Part shown: piece by piece, positions 1-12,200 of the stretch
Numbering within the stretch: position 1 is the first letter of the stretch
Layout of the letters: every line of letters starts with the position of its first letter
Assembly (NCBI GenBank): GCA_039545295.1
Contig: BCIK01000012.1
Span: 186,001-250,000 of the forward strand
DNA length: 64,000 nucleotides
Origin: Udeniomyces pyricola
Lineage: Eukaryota; Basidiomycota; Tremellomycetes; Cystofilobasidiales; Mrakiaceae
Direction of reading: 5' to 3'
The notes under the pieces: generated by a model
Databases searched by the model: none
What the model was told of the DNA's origin: nothing
What the model saw: the letters and a program-made list of their open reading frames with translations, nothing else
Program-made: the position numbers and the translations under genes

Positions 1-1767
1 CTGACGGTCTTCCTTCAGGCGGATGGAATGCCTCGGGCGGCGGCTTCGGCAACGTTTCTCCCCTCGGCAGCTCGACGACCAACAGCTTTCGATGGACCCA
101 AGGTGTGGGGAGTGCAATGGAGCTTGAGTTCAATGGTTAGAACAGCTTCCAAATGAACCCGATGTCTACAGTAGTTTGGGATGCTGATCTTGGTTTGGCC
201 CCTTTTCCCGTCTTGCTCCAGGAACTGCGGCATATGTACGTTCAGCAAACGAGGACGCCCTTTCTGGTCTCGCGCTGGATTCTCCCTCACGCACTCGCAC
301 TGAACGATCTGAATTTCTTCCTACCGCGTTTGGCTTTCCAACTTTGGATCGTCGGTTCAGGTCTACGGCACGACCTCCTCCTCTTCCGCAGCCTACTCCT
401 TGACGGTTGACGGGGAGACTGGTTCGACTTCTTCAGCTGACGGCTTACTAGGATACGTTAGCTCTCTTGAGTCAACGTCTGTTCATAATCTCCTCTTCAA
501 TACGACCTCAGCCTCGGCAGATGATTGGATCAGCATCGATCGAGTCGAGGGTAAGCATTTTTTTCGTCTTGTTTTGTTTTCGACCGACACCTGCATGTTC
601 CCCTTCCGCCCCGCTTCGTTTCTCACGTTTTGCTCCTGCCTCAAATATCATCCATACCATCCCAACTTCCTTCTAGTGACCGTGTCCCATCCCTCAGGCG
701 CGACTAATACGTCCATCGACGACTCGGGTGGCCCCTTCCAGTATTTTGGGACGTGGGGAACGGGCGCCGCCGCCGCCGCTGGTGCCTACAAGCAAACGAC
801 AACTTACACTCAGTCCAAAGGCGCTTACGCTACCGTCAACTTTACAGGCACAGCAGTCTACTTGTTTGGGTGCGTCATGTCTAAATGCCAATGAGGGAGT
901 AGACGCGATAGACCGCTTGGTGTTTCGCATGGACCTGGTCTTATCAGGTTTTGGCCTCCCCATCCGTTTTCTTTTTGTCCCATCGCGAACAGTTCTGTCC
1001 AGCCCGATCATGGTCTCTACTCTGTTTCCCTTGACGGTCTCACTCCCTCGACATCTCACAACGGTTCTTCTCGTACCGGTTTCGTCCAACAACTCCTCTA
1101 CTTTGCCTCTGGTCTGCCCGATTCGTTCCATGAGCTCACCGTCACGGACGTCGACGGGTACAAGTTTGACGTCGATTACATCGTCGTACTGGGCGATGTG
1201 GGGAATGCAAAGACGAGGAGGATCGCGGGGATTTCGGTCGGGGCGATCGTGGCGGCTGGTATCGCAGGATGTAAGTAACGACGGCGTCTCACTTTCTCTC
1301 TCTCTCTCTCTTTGCTGGCTCTAACCCCCTGATCATCTTTGTTTTTTCTTCCTCCTCGCATCTGCGATGATCATCCTCCCTTCTTCGGTTGGTTTCTTGT
1401 TCTCCTTCTTTAGTCGTCGTCTTTTGGATCTGGCGTCAAGAACGCCACGGCCGTCAAAAACTCAACCACTACGTTCGTCTTCCCTCATTTAATACTCCCT
1501 TATGGGGCGGGGGGAGGGGGGGGGGGGGAAGAAGAAAACGAATAGACTCCGGCCGATTTCGTTCACTAACATTCTTACGTTGATCCCCCTCCTCTCTCCC
1601 TCCCCCCCCCCCTTCCTTTTCTCCCCTGCCTTGTTGCAAAACCCTATTCCTCTCTCATTTGTGGTCCACATGTCGCTCCTGTCCTTTCCGTCCTATTGCA
1701 ATTGCACGCTTTGGACCTCCTCTACTTGCAGATCCAACATTACGTCGAACAAAAAGGAGGCTACTAA
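1..1767 (+). CDS. Type I membrane glycoprotein, 5' truncated by window edge
   Basis: The 5' end lies outside the window. Exons can be chained in phase from base 3: the first ends at about 135, a 14-nt exon follows at 222-235, then exons from about 362-550, 699-868, 991-1271 and 1415-1470, and a last exon ending in TAA at 1765-1767. The predicted ectodomain holds two similar Gly/Ser/Thr-rich beta-sandwich-like units. Each has a W-T/G-T-W segment followed by F-x-G-T-A-x-Y-x-x-G and then a PDHGLYSVSLDG-like stretch. A hydrophobic segment of about 20 residues rich in Gly, Ala, Ile and Val (around 1225-1280 and 1415-1435) is followed by a short basic tail ending near VEQKGGY. This architecture is common among uncharacterised basidiomycete surface proteins with galactose-binding-like folds. 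A role at the cell surface is inference; no enzyme motif was seen. Confidence 0.7.
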
Positions 1768-1987
1768 ATCAGATAAAAAAAAAACCCCAAATAAAAGAAT
1801 CGTCAACGCAAAGCGTATCGTTGTTCTTCATGTCTCTCTTGTATTAGATGGTTTCATATTTATATATGTATAGTATCACTGAGTAGAGAGATCACAACGT
1901 AGGAAAGGGTGACTACTGCGCGCTTCGATTAGGGGTTTTGTGGATGAGGATCGTAGAGGCGTGTGATCATGTGGGGGAGAAAGGAAG

Positions 1988-3825
1988 TTATATCCCAACG
2001 AGTTGGTACACCGTCATGCCCTGAGTAAGGTCCGGATCAGATTCAAGGGAGGAAAAGGGTTTTCCAGAAAGGAACGAGGTCGGAAGAGAAGAAAAAAATC
2101 GACAAGATCACAGCGATTAGAGACATCGTAAAAGGACCAAAACGGATGTAGAATCCCTTCCCCCTCCCTCCCTTCTTCTTTCTCCTCCCTTGGGGGAGAA
2201 ACCCTTTTCGGTTTCATATATTTTTTTTGATTCCCTCTCTCCGCTGGGGTGGTTTCGAAAAGAAAAAAAGAACACAGGATAGGGGGAGAAAGGTTATGGG
2301 AACAGGGACGTACGCCTTGATTGATTTTGACGGCTGCTTTCTTGCCGACGAGGGCGATGAGGCACTTGTTCACCCGTGGTTGGGCGAGGGCAGTCGAGGT
2401 GATGAGATCGGGCACTGAGATGAGAGTGTTGAGGTTAAGATAGCGGCGTGGATGGGTCAGTTGAGGCCAGTCCAAGGAGGATTTAAAGGGGGAAAGGGGA
2501 TGAGGGATGGGGGATGAGGAGACGTGAATGGATGATAGCCAAGACAGAAACGAAACATACTCTTCATACCCTCGGGTGTATTCAGTAACGAACTGACGAC
2601 TTTCTCCATCGCTTGCCGGAGTGCCGGTTGGGAGCCTCGGAATTCCAGAGGGAGGGTGTCGACGAGAGCAGCGATCTGGGCCTGATGGTTGTTTCGAAAG
2701 GGAACGCCAACAGTGATGGGAACAACCAAGACGGACGGACGTTGAGGTCAAAAGGTAAGGAAGATGAGGATGTTGCTTCCTCAAAAAAAAAAAAAAAAAA
2801 AAACAATTCTCTATTGAAACCGAACCATGAACGAATGGCGAAAGGGGGGGGGGGGGCAACGAACCTGCTGTTTCTTCTTTGCTGCACCCCCTGTCGGACC
2901 GAGGCTTCCTCCACCTCTACTGGCACCCCCTCTTCCTCTCGTGCCGACCGAACTACCACCTCTGACGCCTCTCGTCCCACCCCTCGTCGCGATACCCCTC
3001 CTGGGTAAGCCTGACCCCCCCTCACTGGCACCACCAGACACGGGATGGGAAGGTTCGAGATCGTCGACGTTGAGAGAATAGGCAGTCGCGTACGTCGCGT
3101 CGGCGGGGTTTGGAGGATGAGACGCGTGAGAAGGGGAGGATGGCGAGGCTGGAGCCGGAGGGAGAAATTGCGTCTGACTTGGGGGAGCTATAAGACGATC
3201 AAAGAGGTTAAGTACAGATCCAGAGGTTAGAGACCACAAGGAGAGGATCGAATCGAACGGGAATGAAAATATGATAACAGGAGGGGTCGAGAGGACGCGT
3301 TGGCGAGACGATGAGAAGAAGGGGGATGTTAGAAAACGAACGCGTCGGGGGATTGCGATGGAGATCAAACGAAATCTCGTTCGGTGCCTGTCAAATTGGG
3401 ACCACACAATAACAACAAAAGGTGATTCGTCTTGAGTCACAAGAGTTTATGACAATCCTTGGATTGTACAGGGAGAGGTGGTGGATGAGGGGAACGGGCG
3501 AACGAACCTGAGGCCATTCGACGCTAAACGCATTCATCCTCAACCCGTACAAGAAGCCGGCGAAACCTTCGTTGAATACGGCCAAGCTTTGGGATAATTG
3601 TCCGATGCCGAGAAGATTCTCGTGCAGGCCTTCGATCTCATCGACGAGGTCGGACAGGGCGGGCGCGAGGAAATCGAGGCCGGTCGTGGAGTGAATAGGG
3701 GAAGGGTCGGCGTTGTTGTGGTGGTGGCCAGAGGTGGAGGAGGATGGACGGGGGTGAGAGGTGGAGAGAGAGGTGGAAAGTGAACCTTGGGAGATGCGAC
3801 GGAGAGGAGTTGTGTGATGGGCCAT
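1988..3825 (-). CDS. DAM1: DASH complex subunit Dam1 with winged-helix-like C-terminal extension
   Basis: Dam1 is the microtubule-binding subunit of the DASH ring that couples kinetochores to spindle microtubules. Six exons join in phase (3825-3508, 3387-3342, 3187-2865, 2681-2570, 2414-2314, 2020-1988), total 933 nt, or 310 residues. Exon 1 holds the Dam1 core: a helical stretch, LVDEIEGLHENLLG, followed by the family hallmark FNEGFAGFLYGLRMNAFSVE. Exon 2 is 46 nt and continues the expected W-P-Q-A-P segment. Exon 3 is low complexity, with Gly/Arg repeats ending in AAKKKQQ. Exons 4-6 encode about 80 residues that look like a winged helix-turn-helix: three helices, then a wing-like GGMTVYQLVG end. 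The start is MAHHTTPLRR at 3825; an in-frame Met at 4134 would add an unconvincing leader. It is divergent from the glucan-synthesis gene. The Dam1 identity is strong; the winged-helix reading is inference. Confidence 0.82.
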
Positions 3826-4037
3826 GGTATGGATGATAGAAGGAGTCGAATGGGGATGAAAAGGTGTATGGATGGATGAGCTTGGATATGATGATATGGA
3901 AGTAAGATTGACGAGGACGTGACGGGTCGAGATCAATGATGACGGCTGTGCATGGCTGTGCAGCATAGACAATCCAGGCTCATCTCGTCTCATCTCATCG
4001 CTCGGGATGTCGGACCAAGTCGGACCTGAATGGTGGA
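3826..4037. promoter_or_regulatory. Short divergent intergenic region between DAM1 and KRE6-like gene
   Basis: About 210 bases separate the chosen DAM1 start from the tentative KRE6-like start, so the two genes probably share a bidirectional promoter. No recognisable binding site was picked out. Confidence 0.35.
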
Positions 4038-7000
4038 ATGATGAGGTCGAATCGATCGCTCTGGCCACGACGCACGCGGTCGGACAGTTTAAGCCGTCGT
4101 CTGGTGGGGACGCGAATCGACTGAATTTGTCCATCCATCTGGCCTGTGTCTCTGTTTCTTTCTCTCTCTCTCTTTCTCTTTCTCTTTCTCTTCCGCTCTG
4201 CAGTCAGTCACTTCACCCAACTCTCCCCCCCCCTCCCCTCTCTTCCCCTCCGGTTCTCCTCCCACTCAACCCACACATACTCATCCTCCCCCCATCCCAA
4301 AGACGCGCAACCGGCCGTCGTCCCTGACGAAACCACTCGGAGGCGGTCCGACTCCTTCGTCTTCTTCTCCATCCTCCCCCAATCAACACTCCACCCCCCT
4401 CCACCACCGATCACCATCCCAATCATACATCCCATACTCCGACGATCCTCCCTCACCTTCGCTCTCCAACACGTTCTCTCCTAACCATCACCACTACTCG
4501 AGCCAGCCTCTCCCCCAAGGCTCGGCTCCGTCCCCGCTCAATCCTAACTGGACCGCCCCGACGCCCGCCGGCGCCGCCCCGTACCCTCCGCTCGCCCGGA
4601 CAGGGTCGAGCACCCATTCCAACAGCCACTCTGGTAGCGGTTCCGGCTCGAGGGAAGGCTCAGACGACATTGAAATGGACGACAGGCGAAGTTCACAGCG
4701 GGGAGAGATTGCTCAAGGCGTCGTGACCGGTCAGATTGGCGTACGTATGTGGCTTAGAGTGAGACGGCCGACGGTACGAGGGTTCGGAACAGAGGATGTC
4801 ACCCATATCAATCGCTACTCCACCTGCTCGTCTTTGGGTCTCTGCCTCTTTCTATCCAGCATCTTGCGTGGTCTGCTATGCGAGGCATGTCGGGTTGATG
4901 GATCACCTACGCCAATTGGCTGACGAATCCGTGCATACTGGCCTCTGAATTTGTTTTGTTTGCATTCGCCCTTCATTAACTTCACCTCTCTACCGCGCCT
5001 TCGATGAAACAGAGCGCATACGGACCTTACTCTGTACGTTTGGTTGCACACCTCTTGAATCCGATCGCGCTCTACACCTCATTACGCTCGACACTGTCGA
5101 CATTCAGAGCGGCTCCGATTCGATTGCGCAGCCTTGACCATGTTTCTGACGCCCTCGTCCGTTTTTCCCCCTCTTTTGCTTTTTCTCATGCGGTATCTCC
5201 ATCGGTCTCCATCGCCACTCACTCTTCACAGTACCAATCAATGCCCCAGCATCCCTCTCAAACACCCCTACTCGCTGCCCCGATCGCGGTTGGAACGCAT
5301 CCGTCGTCTCGGTTCTCGGCCATGTCGTCTTCGCCCTCCATGCTCTCGGCTCATTCGATCGGAGCCGGCGCGCCTTTCAACGACTACCCCTCGTCCGACC
5401 TGCACTCGGCTCAGGAAAAGCATTACTCGCTTGCTCCGTCCCTCATGGGCAGTGCAACTCAGCATCGAGCTTCAGCCATACCGGTGGCGACCTCACTTCT
5501 GCTCTGGGACGAAAAGGACCCCGAGATGGACGACGCGCTCCACAGGCCCGATCCTCCGGGCAAAGGTGAAAAAGCTTGGATCGGTTGGAGTTGGCGAGGG
5601 TTCGTCAACGTTCTCGGCATGGGCACTTTGCTCGTCGCGTTGCTCCTCCTCTTCCTAGGCTACCCTATCATCACTGACTTGCGCAACCGAGGTTACAACG
5701 GCCCGAAGGGAGCTTTCAAGTACGTATCTATAACGCCTCTCTCAATTGCGCACAGCATCTTGGGCCGGGCCGAACCGCGGAGCTCTTCTGGACTTTCTTC
5801 TGTCAAAAGAGACTTGGCTGATCGTGCTGACCGTTGTCACGTTCGCGCTTGACGTACACCCCTCCATCCTTTTTTTTCCTTTTTCTTCTTCTTTTTTTTT
5901 CTCTTTTTCTTTGTCTGTTTACTACCGCTCCGGTCATGCTTCTTCGCCTTGCACTAACAGCCTTGGTGGTATCAACGCGTCTGGTCAGGTGCCCTTCATT
6001 CCGAACTTACCCACCCTCATCGATGCCGATACCCCCGAGACAGCGTACTCGCGTACTGGGTTCGATGGTAAAGATTACAATCTCGTCTTTTCAGACGAGT
6101 TTGAACAGGATGGCAGGACGTTTTTCCCAGGGGATGACCCATACTGGTGCGTCACCGCATGCGTTGATTGCAGGCTTGGATCCATTCTTCGCGGACTCAT
6201 CATGAACTCATCCTTCCGGTCGGCCTCTTGTCCTTTCTACTTTTCTTCTTCTTCTTTCAACCGTTACACGGCTGGATTCTTACAACAGGGAGGCTGTTGA
6301 TTTGCACTATTGGCCAACTGTGAGTTGTCCATTGCCAATTGACCCAGTCGCTCGGTCGTTGTCAAGTTTATGCCTTGGCTCACAATCGATCGGGGCCTTT
6401 GCTCTCACTCTGTTTGCAGGTCGACTACGAGTGGTATTCGCCTCGGGCTGTCACGACCAAGGATGGACATCTTGTCATCACCATGACCGAGCGAGAGTCG
6501 CATGGTCTCAACTTTGAATCTGGCATGCTCCAGAGTTGGAACAAGGTTTGTTGACCCTTTGAGAACCCAAATCAAGTGACAATAGGAACTTGCTGACGCC
6601 GACTGGTACCTTTCTTGTTGCACCGAACAGTTTTGTTTCACCCGTGGTTACGTCGAAGTCTCGGTGTCGCTGCCCGGAAACAATGTATGGTTCTTTCAAC
6701 CTGAGAACATGAGTGATGCTTCTTCGTCGTGACCTCTGGCTGACGTTTGTCTCCTCTTTCTGCTGGTTGTAGCTTGTCGGAGGATACTGGCCTGGAGTTT
6801 GGCTTATGGGCAACCTCGGCAGGCCCGGTTACGGAGCTACCACCGATGGCGTCTGGCCCTATTCGTACGACAGCTGCGATGTCGGAACATTCCCCAACCA
6901 GACGTATGCCAACGGATCGGGTCCAACGGCAGCATTGACTACAGGTAAGTTGTGTGGAACCAGTCGTCCCACTAGGTTCCATGATCATCGAGTCTGATGG

Positions 7001-7164
7001 CCGTTGTTGATGCCATGTTTTCTCCATCGATCTCTTTCCGCCCTGGTGTATAGGTTACAACGGCGGATCACTTTCGTACCTTCCCGGACAAAAACTTTCA
7101 TCGTGCACATGCAAGGGCCAAGACCACCCAGGGCCTAACACTGGTGTTGGACGTGGAGCGCCTG

Positions 7165-7200
<36 letters not shown>

Positions 7201-8274
7201 GTAACCGAAGCAAAAACACCCAAGTGACACTTCACATCTCCGCTCTNCATCATCACAGATTGATATCCTCGAAGCTCAGGTCGACCTCGATCGACAGCTC
7301 GGACAAATGTCCCAGTCGGTCCAATACGCGTGAGTTTGCATGAGGAACTCACGCAAGTGATGGGCTCAACTCTCATATGTACAATGCTGACCCTGCACCT
7401 TTCCATCTCAACCTTGCTATCGTCCTCGCTAGTCCATACGATGACTCGTGGCAGTTCAACGAAGCGGGTGCAACCATCTATGATACTTCGCTCACGAAGT
7501 ACAACTCTTACCTTGGTGGACATTATCAGCAAGCTGTCTCGGGCCTGGTCTATGTTGACACAGCCAAGACCTATGGCGGCGTCTTCCAATCGTACGGCGT
7601 TGAATTCTGGAGTGATAAGAAAGACCCTAATGCGGGTTACATCACCTGGCAGGTTGACAACGTCGCGAGTTGGAAGATGGATGCCTCTGCGGTTGGAGCG
7701 AACTCTGCGACGAATATCGGACCGAGACTCGTCAGCGTTGAGCCCATGGTGAGAGTTGCTTTCTTCGTTTATTCACCTATCTAGGCTTGATGTCTTTGTT
7801 TCCTCGCGCCTGGGTCTGACACTCTTTCCCCAACGGGTTGTCGTTGGCCTCTAAATTAATCCCACAGAGCATCGTTTTCAACTTTGGCATGTCGGACGGC
7901 TTCCAAGCCGTCAACTTTAAAAATCTCAAGTGGCCAGCCGAGCTTAGGTATGGCTCTTTTTTTTTTCTCCCTACGTCGCTCTCTCGTGAGCTCTGTTGTT
8001 GCGAAATTCTGATTTCCCTTGCTTTCACCCATGCCTCTCATCCTTTTCGATCTATCGTTTTTTTCTTCTTCTCCTTTCTGTCTCAATCTACAGGATCGAC
8101 TATGTCCGTGTGTACCAAGTTGCTGGAGAGGAAAACGTTGGATGCGACCCAGCCGATTTCCCAACAAGCGATTACATCGACAGGCATCTCAACGCTTACT
8201 CCGATGCCAATTTGACGCTCTGGACCGACGCCGGGTACGCGCGCCCGAGGAACTCGGCGTATGACGGATGCTGA
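4038..8274 (+). CDS. KRE6: Beta-1,6-glucan synthesis protein, Kre6/Skn1 family (GH16)
   Basis: Kre6/Skn1 proteins are type II membrane proteins of the secretory pathway needed for cell-wall beta-1,6-glucan. About thirteen exons chain in phase to the TGA at 8272-8274. The N-terminus is a Ser/Pro-rich cytosolic tail. A 21-nt exon (5013-5033, SAYGPYS) precedes the exon with the single membrane segment ([20 protein letters not shown], near 5610-5670). The lumenal part holds the GH16-like fold with [40 protein letters not shown] and the acid motif EIDILEAQ. The first Glu of that motif ends one exon and IDILE opens the next. The C-terminus, RIDYVRVYQ followed by a Cys-containing tail, is typical of the family. 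The first exon is uncertain: 4038-4103 ([12 protein letters not shown]) joined to 4204 is in phase but uses a weak GTGGGG donor. The gene contains an N at 7247 and a 32-T tract in an intron. Confidence 0.9.
7168..7199. repeat. 32-base poly-T tract at a KRE6 intron donor
   Basis: An uninterrupted run of 32 T follows directly after the G of the 5' splice site (GAG then GTTTTT), so the donor reads GTTTTT. An ambiguous base lies at 7247. Length may be a sequencing artefact. Confidence 0.8.
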
Positions 8275-9272
8275 ACGGGTGACCTGAGCCGCTTTCCAAG
8301 TCGTTTCCCTGGTTTCTCGCTCTACCTCGGGTTTTCTTTGCTTTCCTTCCTTTGTCCTTGCCTGCCCTGTCCTGTCATGGGTCTTTCGTCTGTTTGGCTC
8401 TACTCTCCTCCTTGGCATTGTGACGCTCCTTCTTCCTTCTAAATGTATCAGACGTGTGAACTTTCGGGCATGTACTTCTGGCCCTGTGCTTTGCCTTTGA
8501 ACGTCTCATCACACGTACTATGCCATCGGCTGGACACTTGTTTCCTTTTTGTCCCTCTTCCTTTTCACATTCTCTGGGCTCATTGACTGTTATCAACCCC
8601 CTTACAAAACGCATCCTTTCTCTGATTCTGTCTCGGTCAGGCTCTTACTTATCGCCCTTTTCCTCTTCCCCCCCCCCCCTCCTTTCCCCGAGCTTGTCTA
8701 TTCCCCGCGTCTCATTTCGGTCATTGATGGTCGCACTCGGACTTTTTCAACCTCTTTCAACTTTTTCCTCTTGTTAATCCCATCTTTTCCAACCTGCCTT
8801 CTCATTTCCGCCTCTTATACCTGTCCCTTACAACAAGAGGACGGTTTGTGTTGTCTTTCCTTCCTGCCTACAACCACTTGTTTTCTTCATTTGTCTGTCT
8901 GTCTGTTTTTTTTTTGTCTGTTTGTACGTCTTCGCTGTTAGCAGCGGGTGGTCTTTCCGAGATTCCATGTACTTTGCGCCTTCTATATCAATTGGCTAAA
9001 GCTCTCCCCCCCCCCGTGTTTCCGTCCCTTGTCCTTCCTCATCGGGCCGGCGGATTGGACCCCTGATCTACATTCTACCNNNNNNNNNNNNNNNNNNNNN
9101 NNNNNNNNNNNNNNNNNNNNNNNNNNNNNNNNNNNNNNNNNNNNNNNNNNNNNNNNNNNNNNNNNNNNNNNNNNNNNNNNNNCCCCCCCCCTCCCCTTTT
9201 CCCCGTTTCCCGTACATTTCTCTCTCTCTTTCTCTCTCTTTGCCCCATTTCTCTTCTACATTCCTCTCTCTC
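8275..9272. other. Convergent 3' intergenic region with an assembly gap
   Basis: This stretch lies between the stop of the KRE6-like gene and the stop of HEL2. It is T/C rich, with no convincing coding frame, and holds the N gap at 9080-9182. Long pyrimidine tracts flank the gap. Confidence 0.7.
9080..9182. other. Assembly gap (103 N)
   Basis: A block of 103 undetermined bases, preceded by poly-C tracts and followed by a run of C. Other single Ns in the window (13319, 13328, 14681, 14916, 34083, 35880, 50867) lie in or beside poly-C or poly-G runs. Confidence 0.98.
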
Positions 9273-12200
9273 TCAAGTCGGTCGAGCCGAAATCTGGAAG
9301 AGCAACTCCCTTCCCTTTCCCTTTCCTTTCTTCTTCCCACCCCCTCCATTATGAGCGCTCTCAACCTCGTTCGTTCCGCCACTCGCACTCGCACCCGCAC
9401 TACTACTCCCCCCACTCGTCGTCGTCGCGCCGCCGCCGCCGCCGCCACCGCCGCTCCCCCAAACGGCCGTCGGAACCGGTCCAGGTTTCTGACCGGAGAT
9501 CCGCATCATCGATTCCTGTCTCGCCGTCGGTTTCGCAAAGAGTGCTCGACGTTCACTCGCCGCTTGAGCGGCTGCCGATGACGTCGTCGTCGGGGCTAGC
9601 GAAGGGAACGCCGCTTCCGAAGGCGGTTTCGGCGCTTTACCGGCATTGAGCTTGGAGGAAGACGATGAACTCGAGGAAGGATTGCTGTAGTTGATGGAGA
9701 CCGGCGTCGGTTTCTTGGTACCTCCTCCCCCAAGCGAAGGGAACGTAGACGAAGAGGAGCCCAAAGAAGGGTAATTCGAAGACGACGACGAAGCCGCCGA
9801 GGCGGCCTGTTGACTTTGAGCCCAAGCCGTCGATCCGGGGACATGTCGACCGGGAGCGACGGTCGTCTTGGCCTTCTCTCGCTTAAAAGCGACGCCATCG
9901 CCGAGAGCGGGGAACTTGTTGACCGGCTGGGTGGCCGGGAAGGATCCGTTGAAGTTGGACGGTCCAGCCGAAGGGACTGATCGGTTCGGTTGGGGTTGAC
10001 GCGAGGACGAAGCCGCTTGCTCGACAGCGGACCAGACGCGGGAAGAGTGGTTGGAAGGCGTCGTTCGCTTGACGTCAATGACGCGACCACCAGCGATACC
10101 GGAGTAGTTGGCTTGGTGACCAAGAGGGGCAAGAGAAGGGAACTCGTTGCGTTTCTAAAAGAAGGGAAAGAGAGAGAGAGATAGGAAAAGCAAAGAATCA
10201 GATTCTGCTGCTTCGAGAGACGAGCGCTAGAGATCCTTCTTACACGAGATGCAAACAGAGAAAACAAAAAATCAACAAAAAGAAACTCACTTCGACACCC
10301 CAGTTGGTGACGTCTCGAATGAGACCCCTCTTCCTGTCCTCATCCATCCCGGTCAGGAGGTCGGTGACGCCCTTGAGGACGGTCAAGGTGGGCTCGACGT
10401 CTCGGTTGAGGACGTTGTAGATCGTATCGATCACGTCACTCGAGCCGTTCTGACCGGCCCGGAAGGCGGCCACGACGGATCGGAAGGCAGCAAGCTTGGC
10501 TTCGGAATGGTTGACAAGGAGAGATACTCGAGTAAGAAGGGCAGCATGTCGACTGGAAGAGAGATTGGGAAGTGGGAGGGAGGGGAAGGGGAGGGGAGGC
10601 AGAGACGAGCATAGGATGAGTATAAATTGGGCCAACACGAACGCTTGCATGGTTATGACAAGCAGGCGAGTAGTGTTGCCAGTATGCTGTTGTTGAAAGA
10701 AATCAGGGGAAAAAAGAAAGGATCGAGGGCCGGCTCACTCACTCCATAGTCTGTCGGTCGACTTCCTCTGACGCGTCTCCGTTCTCGCCGTTGTGAGCGA
10801 CGAGACTCCTACCTTGAGCAGGGCTCGATCGCCCCGTCTCCTCTCCTGACAAACCGCCTCCGAACGCGGCTCGGCGGGAGTTGCCACTCGAGGAATTCCT
10901 AGCGAGGTGCTGGTCCGACAGGGCGTGAGCAATCATTCGGTTGCTAGCGGGTGAGCTCGTGGTGGGCATTCGACCGCCGGCTTGATGCGGAGCGACGTCC
11001 CGGCCCCCACGTCCCGACGAACTACCACCTCGGGTTGAGCCGCCTCGACCACCTCGGGCGCTTCCTCGGTTTGATGGCGGTGCCGGATGGGCAGGCTCCT
11101 CAAACGACATCTGGACTTGGATCCGACGCGCGAGAGCAAGATCTCGAGCGGACATTTGAGCGGCGTGCTATTTGAATAAAATATACAGTCGAGCGCGGGG
11201 GAAGGGGGGGGGGGGGGGGAGGGAGGGCATAAACATCAATTACCGTTGTAATAACCCATCAGGAGGTAAGTTTCGGGCAACGAAAGAAAGCCGATACGCG
11301 AGTAGAAAAGAGACAGACCTCCTCGACTTGATGAACTTTGAGGTCGAGATCGGATGTGAAGACGACAAACTTCTTTTCGAGACAGGTCGGGGCGTAGCAA
11401 GGGTGATGCTCAGACCTGGGGAGATGCGAAATGCAGGAAAGAAAGCAAATAGAAGAAAAAGAAACATACCAGGTACTCTCGGTCAGTTACTGTAAAACAC
11501 GATCCAAGGTGACGAATATGAAGGCAGGACGACGTACTTAAAGTGACCTTCCTGTTTTCCGGTTGATTTAGGTCAGTCGGAACCAAGGTCAGCTCTTTGT
11601 ATCGAGATACACAGAAAGAAGACAAAGAGCTGAAAACACAAGTCACGAACGAGCTGGTTGTAGTCGTTGAAGCTGGAGAGGAAGGAGCAGATAGACAGTC
11701 AGCAGCTGAATCACATAGGCTGTTTCTTCGCATCGGAAAAGAAGCAGATGGGCCACTCACTAGAGATCTCGGACACCGTTCCTCTTGCAGATGAAGCAGT
11801 CCTCGTGATTCTTCTTCATGTGCTGGTACAGCTCATCCTCAGCAAAGAAGCACTCATGACAGAAGTGGCAGCTAATCGACGAGAGGTCGCAGCAGAATTG
11901 GTTCAGTAAGATGTGCTGCGTTTAGCGCGTTGTTCTCTTCTCTACTTTGTCCGTCTTGTCTCGTACAAAAGAAACGATCGAGTGATGCAAGAACGAGACT
12001 CACATCGGATGAACCCCCATCTCGTTGGTGATTTCCATGCCTTTTGGTAGGGGAGGCGCCCGTCGGCCTCGAGGAATGTTGGACGGTAAATGATGCGGGA
12101 GCAACTGAGGAGGGTAGCATTCGTGCTCGTGCGAAAAGATCTTCTTTTGTCGGATGCAGAGCGTGCTAAAGAAGAGAGAGATATATATAAAGGGAATTGT

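Noticed and set aside
3388..3507. Frameshift between DAM1 exon 1 and its Pro-rich exon
   Set aside because: A 46-nt exon at 3342-3387 with good splice sites restores the phase and supplies the conserved segment after VEWPQ.
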